Shown: positions 60,497 to 64,000 of the stretch, piece after piece
How positions within the stretch are numbered: position 1 is the stretch's first letter
Layout: each line of letters opens with the position of its first letter
Origin: Streptomyces sp. ASQP_92
GTDB taxonomy: Bacteria > Actinomycetota > Actinomycetes > Streptomycetales > Streptomycetaceae
Direction of reading: 5' to 3'
Assembly: GCF_025399895.1 (NCBI RefSeq)
Contig: NZ_JAODUA010000001.1
Span: 1,054,001-1,118,000 of the forward strand
DNA length: 64,000 nt
Translations under genes and position numbers: made by a program
The notes under the pieces: model-generated
Seen by the model: only the letters and a program-made list of their open reading frames with translations
Databases searched by the model: none
What the model was told of the DNA's origin: nothing

Positions 60497-61623
60497 GGCC
60501 GGTCACCGCCATGGACACCCGCGACGCACTGCGCAACCGCGCCGAGATCGACAAGCTCGCCGCCCTCCTCGACGAGCGTCCCGAACGCCTCGCCTTCCTC
60601 GCCGAGCTGCCCACCGACGACCTGCGCACCCTGCGCGAACAAGCCGTGGCCGCCCTGTTCGACCACATGCCCGACATGCTCGACCGCATCGCCAGGGCCA
60701 CCAAGCTCGTCCCGGCCGGGGTCGCCGCCGCCATCTCGCAGAAGGCCCTCGGCCCGCGCCTCGCCGCCGCCGTCGCGGGCCGCCTGGAACCGGCACGGGC
60801 CGCCGACATCATCGACAAGCTGCCCGTCGCCTTCACCGCCGCGTCCTGCGCACACCTCGACCCCCGGCGCATCGAGGGCATCGTCGACCGCCTCGACGAG
60901 AACCTGCTCATACGGATCTCGGTCGCCCTCGCCGAACGCGGCGACCACCTCACGATGGGCCGCTTCGTCGGCCATCTGCGCGACTCGGCACTGACCCGCA
61001 TCCTGCCGCAGGTCGACGACGCGGTGGTGCTGCGCACCGGCTTCGCCGTGGACCAGCCCCAACGCCTGGGCGCCATCGTGGAGTTGATGGGCGAGGGCCG
61101 GCTGGCCCGGGTCATCGCCTCGGCCGCCGACGGACTGTGGCCCGAGGCCCTCGCGGTCGCCGGGATGGTGACCGAGGAGCAGCGCGCCAAGATCGCCGCG
61201 CTCGCCGCGCGCCTGCCCGAGGACCGGCTCGACACCCTGGTGCGCACGGTCGCCGAGCAGGATCTGTGGGAGGCGCTGCTGCCGCTGGTCGCCCTGCTGG
61301 GTGAGGAGGACCGCAGGGCCGTCGCCGTGCTGCCCTCCCTCACCGACCCCGCGATCCTCACCGGGATCGTCCCGGCGGTGGTGGCGACGGCGCTGTGGGC
61401 GGAGTTCCTGCCACTGGTGGAACTGCTGCCGGAGCCGTCCCGCAAGGTCGTGGCGGACGCGGCGGGCTCGCTCTCGGACCAGGACCTGGACGCGCTGGCC
61501 CGCGAGGTCGACCGGCAGAACCTGTGGGAACCGGTGCTGCCCCTGGTCGAGTTGATGGACGACCCCGCCAAGGAACGCATCTTCGCCCTGCCGTCCTTCC
61601 AGGAGCAGAGCGAGGCGCCCTGA
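60493..61623 (+). CDS. Helical-repeat protein of unknown function (376 aa)
   Basis: Soluble protein made of repeating helix pairs of about 25-35 residues ('LRTLREQAVAALFDHMPDML', 'GRFVGHLRDSALTRILPQV', 'LREQAV' type motifs, 'QNLWEPVLPLVELMDDPAKE'). It resembles the superhelical N-terminal domain of MgtE channels, with repeated 'LLPxL...L' units, but it has no CBS domain or membrane segment. I do not assign a function. The GTG start (60493) overlaps the small gene before it; an ATG at 60511 is an alternative. Confidence 0.78.
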   Translation: MRPVTAMDTRDALRNRAEIDKLAALLDERPERLAFLAELPTDDLRTLREQAVAALFDHMPDMLDRIARATKLVPAGVAAAISQKALGPRLAAAVAGRLEPARAADIIDKLPVAFTAASCAHLDPRRIEGIVDRLDENLLIRISVALAERGDHLTMGRFVGHLRDSALTRILPQVDDAVVLRTGFAVDQPQRLGAIVELMGEGRLARVIASAADGLWPEALAVAGMVTEEQRAKIAALAARLPEDRLDTLVRTVAEQDLWEALLPLVALLGEEDRRAVAVLPSLTDPAILTGIVPAVVATALWAEFLPLVELLPEPSRKVVADAAGSLSDQDLDALAREVDRQNLWEPVLPLVELMDDPAKERIFALPSFQEQSEAP

Positions 61624-61695
61624 GAGCCCCGGATGGCAGAGTGGTGCCGACAGGTGTCGAACCGTCCTGACCATCCATCAAGGGAGCGTCATCTC

Positions 61696-62319
61696 ATGGG
61701 TGTTGAGTTCCTGATCACCGCGTTCATCATCGTCGTCGCGCCGGGCACCGGCGCGGTGTACACCGTCGGTACCGGCCTGACGCGCGGGTTTCGCATGTCG
61801 GTGGTGGCGGCCTTCGGCTGCACCCTCGGGATCGTCCCGCATCTGGCCGCCGCGATCGCGGGCCTCGCCGCCGTCCTGCACACCAGCGCCGTGGCCTTCG
61901 CGAGCTTCAAGTGGGCCGGCGTCGGCTATCTGCTCTACCTCGCCTGGGCGACCCTGCGGGAGAAGGGCGCCATGAGACTCGACGTGCGGGGTGGGGACGA
62001 GCCGCAGCGGCGATCGTCGGCGCAGGTCACCTGGACGGCCATTCTGATCAACTTCCTCAACCCGAAGCTGTCCATGTTCTTCCTGGCGTTCCTGCCCCAG
62101 TTCGTCCCGGCCGACAGCGGCCACTCGCTCATGCCCATGCTGGAACTCTCGGCCGTCTTCATGGCCATGACGTTCGTCGTCTTCGTGATCTACGGCGCCT
62201 TCGCGGCGGGCGTACGCGACCACATCATCTCCCGCCCCAAGGTGCTGGCCTGGATGCGCCGGACCTTCGCCGCGGCCTTCGTGGGCCTGGGTCTGAAACT
62301 GGCCGACGCCGGCCGCTGA
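61696..62319 (+). CDS. LysE/RhtB-family amino acid exporter
   Basis: 207-aa membrane protein with about six hydrophobic segments. The family pattern is present: 'VVAPGTGAVYTVGTGLTRGF', then 'SFKWAGVGYLLYLAWATLR' and the middle 'LINFLNPKLSMFFLAFLPQF'. Members export amino acids or their derivatives, homoserine lactones included; the substrate cannot be told. ATG 61696 follows AGGGAG (61681-61686). The stop is 125 bases before the VWA gene. Confidence 0.9.
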   Translation: MGVEFLITAFIIVVAPGTGAVYTVGTGLTRGFRMSVVAAFGCTLGIVPHLAAAIAGLAAVLHTSAVAFASFKWAGVGYLLYLAWATLREKGAMRLDVRGGDEPQRRSSAQVTWTAILINFLNPKLSMFFLAFLPQFVPADSGHSLMPMLELSAVFMAMTFVVFVIYGAFAAGVRDHIISRPKVLAWMRRTFAAAFVGLGLKLADAGR

Positions 62320-62443
62320 CCCAGGTGCCCCCCGCCCCCAACGGCCGCTCGGCCCTTGGGGGCAGGGCTCGTTGGCGGCCCTGAGGTGGCGTACCCTCGG
62401 CACTCCCGACCCGTCGGACGGCGAGCGAACGGAGACCAGGCGC

Positions 62444-63163
62444 ATGTCCGCACTGTCCCTCCAGAAGGTGGAGGAGAGCGCCCCCGCACTCGTCTCCCTC
62501 TACAAGAGCGCCGCCGCCTCCCTGGAGAGACACGGGCTCGACGACGAGAGCGCCGCGGTCTACCTCGTCGTCGACTACTCCGGCTCGATGCGCCCGTACT
62601 TCAGGGACGGCAGCGTGCAGGCGCTCGCCGACCGGGTGCTCGGCCTGTCCGCCCACCTCGACGACGACGGTCGCGTGCCGGTGGTGTTCTTCTCCACCGA
62701 CATCGACGCCGAGACGGAGATCGCCCTGGAGAACCATCAGGGCCGTATCGAGCGGATCGTGGCCAACCTCGGCCACATGGGCCGCACCAACTACCACGTG
62801 GCGATGGACGCCGTCATCGACCACTACCTCCAGAGCGGCGCGAGCGCCCCCGCCCTGGTCGTCTTCCAGACGGACGGCGGCCCCAGCAGCAGGCTCGCGG
62901 CCGAGCGCTACGTCTGCAAGGCGGCCACCCTGCCGATGTTCTGGCAGTTCATCGGGTTCGGCAACCCCCGGAGCCACCAGTTCGACTTCCTGCGGAGACT
63001 GGACGAGTTGGCCGTCCCCGAGCGCCGGTGTGTCGACAACGCCGGTTTCTTCGCCGCGGGCACCGACCCCCGCAAGGTGACCGACGCGCAGCTCTACGAC
63101 CGGCTGCTCGGCGAGTTCCCCCTGTGGCTGCGCGCGGCCCGGGCGCAAGGGATCGTACGGTGA
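62444..63163 (+). CDS. Von Willebrand factor A domain protein (TerF-like)
   Basis: 239-aa protein with a single VWA domain. The metal-ion-dependent adhesion site starts with 'YLVVDYSGSMRPYF' (DxSxS), followed by 'VPVVFFSTDIDAET' and 'LVVFQTDGGPSSRLAA'. The N-terminal 'LVSLYKSAAASLERHGLDD' matches the VWA proteins of the tellurite-resistance (Ter) group, although no other ter gene is nearby. ATG 62444 follows GGAGACCAGG; its stop overlaps the HutD start by 4 bases. Confidence 0.88.
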   Translation: MSALSLQKVEESAPALVSLYKSAAASLERHGLDDESAAVYLVVDYSGSMRPYFRDGSVQALADRVLGLSAHLDDDGRVPVVFFSTDIDAETEIALENHQGRIERIVANLGHMGRTNYHVAMDAVIDHYLQSGASAPALVVFQTDGGPSSRLAAERYVCKAATLPMFWQFIGFGNPRSHQFDFLRRLDELAVPERRCVDNAGFFAAGTDPRKVTDAQLYDRLLGEFPLWLRAARAQGIVR

Positions 63164-63696
63164 GAGTCCTGCGGGCCGCCGCGCGTGAGGCCGTGCCGTG
63201 GCGCAACGGCGGCGGGGTGACCCGGAGCATCGCCGCCCACCCCGAGGGCGCCGGGACCGCGGACTTCGTCTGGCGGGTCAGCCTCGCGGACGTCGGAGCG
63301 GACGGCCCGTTCTCCGGGTTTCCCGGAGTGGACCGGATCCTCACCGTCGTCGAGGGCGCCGGGATGGACCTCACCGTGGGCGGCCAACGGCGCCTGGTGG
63401 ACGAGAAGTTCGTGCCGCAGCGCTTCCCGGGCGACGCCCCCACCGACTGCCGGCTCCTTGCCGGTCCCGTCGTCAACTTCAACGTGATGTTCCGCCGGGG
63501 CCACCCCGCCCCCTCGGTCGCCGTGGTGCGGGGCGATGTCACCATCGCGGGACCCGCCCTGGTCGTCGCCCTGGACGCCCCCGCCCGGGCCGGCGGCGTA
63601 CGCCTGGGCCGCTACGACGCGGTGCACGCCGGGGTGGGGGCGGTGGCGGTAGGGGCCGAGGGCCACGCGGCCGTCGTCACCCTGCCGACGCGGTAG
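63160..63696 (+). CDS. HutD/Ves family protein
   Basis: 178-aa cupin-like protein. The HutD family pattern is clear: 'PWRNGGGVTRSIAAHPEG', 'FVWRVSLADVGADGPFSGFP' and 'GVDRILTVVEGAGMDL', then 'CRLLAGPVVNFNVMFRRG'. HutD often sits in histidine-utilisation operons of proteobacteria and Ves in cold-stress context; no hut gene is nearby here, and the biochemical role is unknown. The GTG overlaps the VWA stop (GTGA), so the two are translated together. Confidence 0.9.
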   Translation: MRVLRAAAREAVPWRNGGGVTRSIAAHPEGAGTADFVWRVSLADVGADGPFSGFPGVDRILTVVEGAGMDLTVGGQRRLVDEKFVPQRFPGDAPTDCRLLAGPVVNFNVMFRRGHPAPSVAVVRGDVTIAGPALVVALDAPARAGGVRLGRYDAVHAGVGAVAVGAEGHAAVVTLPTR

Positions 63697-63822
63697 GCCG
63701 CACCGGCGGACGGAGAGCGCCGGGCGCCGGGGCCTTCTGGAGCCGCGGCGCCCGGGACGCCCGGGCCGCCGAAAGCTAGAGTCACCTGGTCATTCGACGC
63801 GTTCGAGAATCCAGGGGAGTTC

Positions 63823-64000
63823 ATGAACAGCGAGCACGACAACGGCGCGGTCACTCTTGTCACCGGCGGGGCGAGCGGCATCGGCGCGGCGACCGTCCAA
63901 CGGCTCCTGGACGCGGGCCACCGGGTCACCGTCACCGGCCGCGACCAGGCGAAGCTGGACGCCTTCACCAGCCAACTCGGCGCGGGGGACCGGGTGTTGG
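63823..64000 (+). CDS. Short-chain dehydrogenase/reductase, 5' part
   Basis: Only the first 59 residues are in the window. They contain the NAD(P)-binding motif 'TLVTGGASGIGAATVQRL' (TGxxxGIG) and the start of the second strand 'RVTVTGRDQAKLDA', which is characteristic of the SDR superfamily. The Arg after the strand favours NADP. Start ATG 63823 follows AGGGGAG (63813-63819). Substrate unknown. Confidence 0.9.
   Translation, partial: MNSEHDNGAVTLVTGGASGIGAATVQRLLDAGHRVTVTGRDQAKLDAFTSQLGAGDRVL

Noticed and set aside
62444..63163. VWA protein as sign of a tellurite-resistance operon
   Set aside because: No TerD/TerC-type genes are next to it; only the VWA family resemblance remains.

Overview
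The window is a typical chromosomal core segment of a high-GC actinomycete, almost certainly a Streptomyces or close relative. The evidence is very high GC in third codon positions, many GTG starts, ATGA/GTGA overlaps between operon genes, the actinobacterial order murG-ftsQ-ftsZ-pgeF-yggS-sepF-yggT-divIVA-ileS, PriA in place of separate HisA and TrpF, the small TrpM gene between trpC and trpB, a translational-type T-box in front of ileS, and short GC-rich intergenic repeats of a kind I associate with Streptomyces. I see no phage, IS element, CRISPR array, rRNA or tRNA gene, and no biosynthetic gene cluster.

Layout. (1) 1-8047, plus strand: right half of the division and cell wall (dcw) cluster, from the 3' part of ftsW to divIVA, ending in a 15-bp stem terminator. 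(2) 8048-12112: a block of dispersed repeats, then ileS on the minus strand with its T-box leader. (3) 12386-18565: a DksA-like protein with a histone-H1-like tail, lspA, an RluD-type pseudouridine synthase, a cation/proton antiporter, an MscS channel (minus) and a small hydrolase. (4) 18642-25331: DsbA-like protein, membrane protein and DUF2252 protein on the minus strand, then dnaE. (5) 25418-34141: small proteins (one a probable ribosomal protein bL37), a NYN-domain protein, an ABC exporter pair, and a minus-strand run with YbaK and LON-domain genes. (6) 34277-39993: the his operon hisD-C-B-(54-aa membrane protein)-H-priA-ridA-hisF. (7) 40108-51506: ArsR-type regulator with MFS transporter, then hisI-trpE and small membrane proteins, then trpC-trpM-trpB-trpA, a DsbA-like protein and lgt. 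(8) 51507-64000: repeats, ribokinase, a VIT1-type ion transporter, gltBD behind a GlnR-box-like site, a small two-gene unit behind a perfect palindrome, LysE exporter, VWA protein coupled to HutD, and the start of a short-chain dehydrogenase.

How the genes work together. The left end builds lipid II (MurG), the septum (FtsW, FtsQ, FtsZ, SepF) and polar growth (DivIVA). The centre is a histidine/tryptophan supercluster in which PriA isomerises intermediates of both pathways; trpD, trpG and hisG are not in the window. GltBD supplies glutamate and, through the glutamine amidotransferase step of HisH, nitrogen metabolism feeds the same pathways. LspA and Lgt, at two different places, are the two core lipoprotein-maturation enzymes.

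No clearly new multi-gene system is present. The most interesting items are regulatory or small: a possible 24-codon reading frame with a TTA codon in the ftsZ leader, a dispersed repeat that has become the C-terminus of an MscS protein, a GlnR-box-like site before gltB, orphan palindromic operators, and several short genes that are easily missed.
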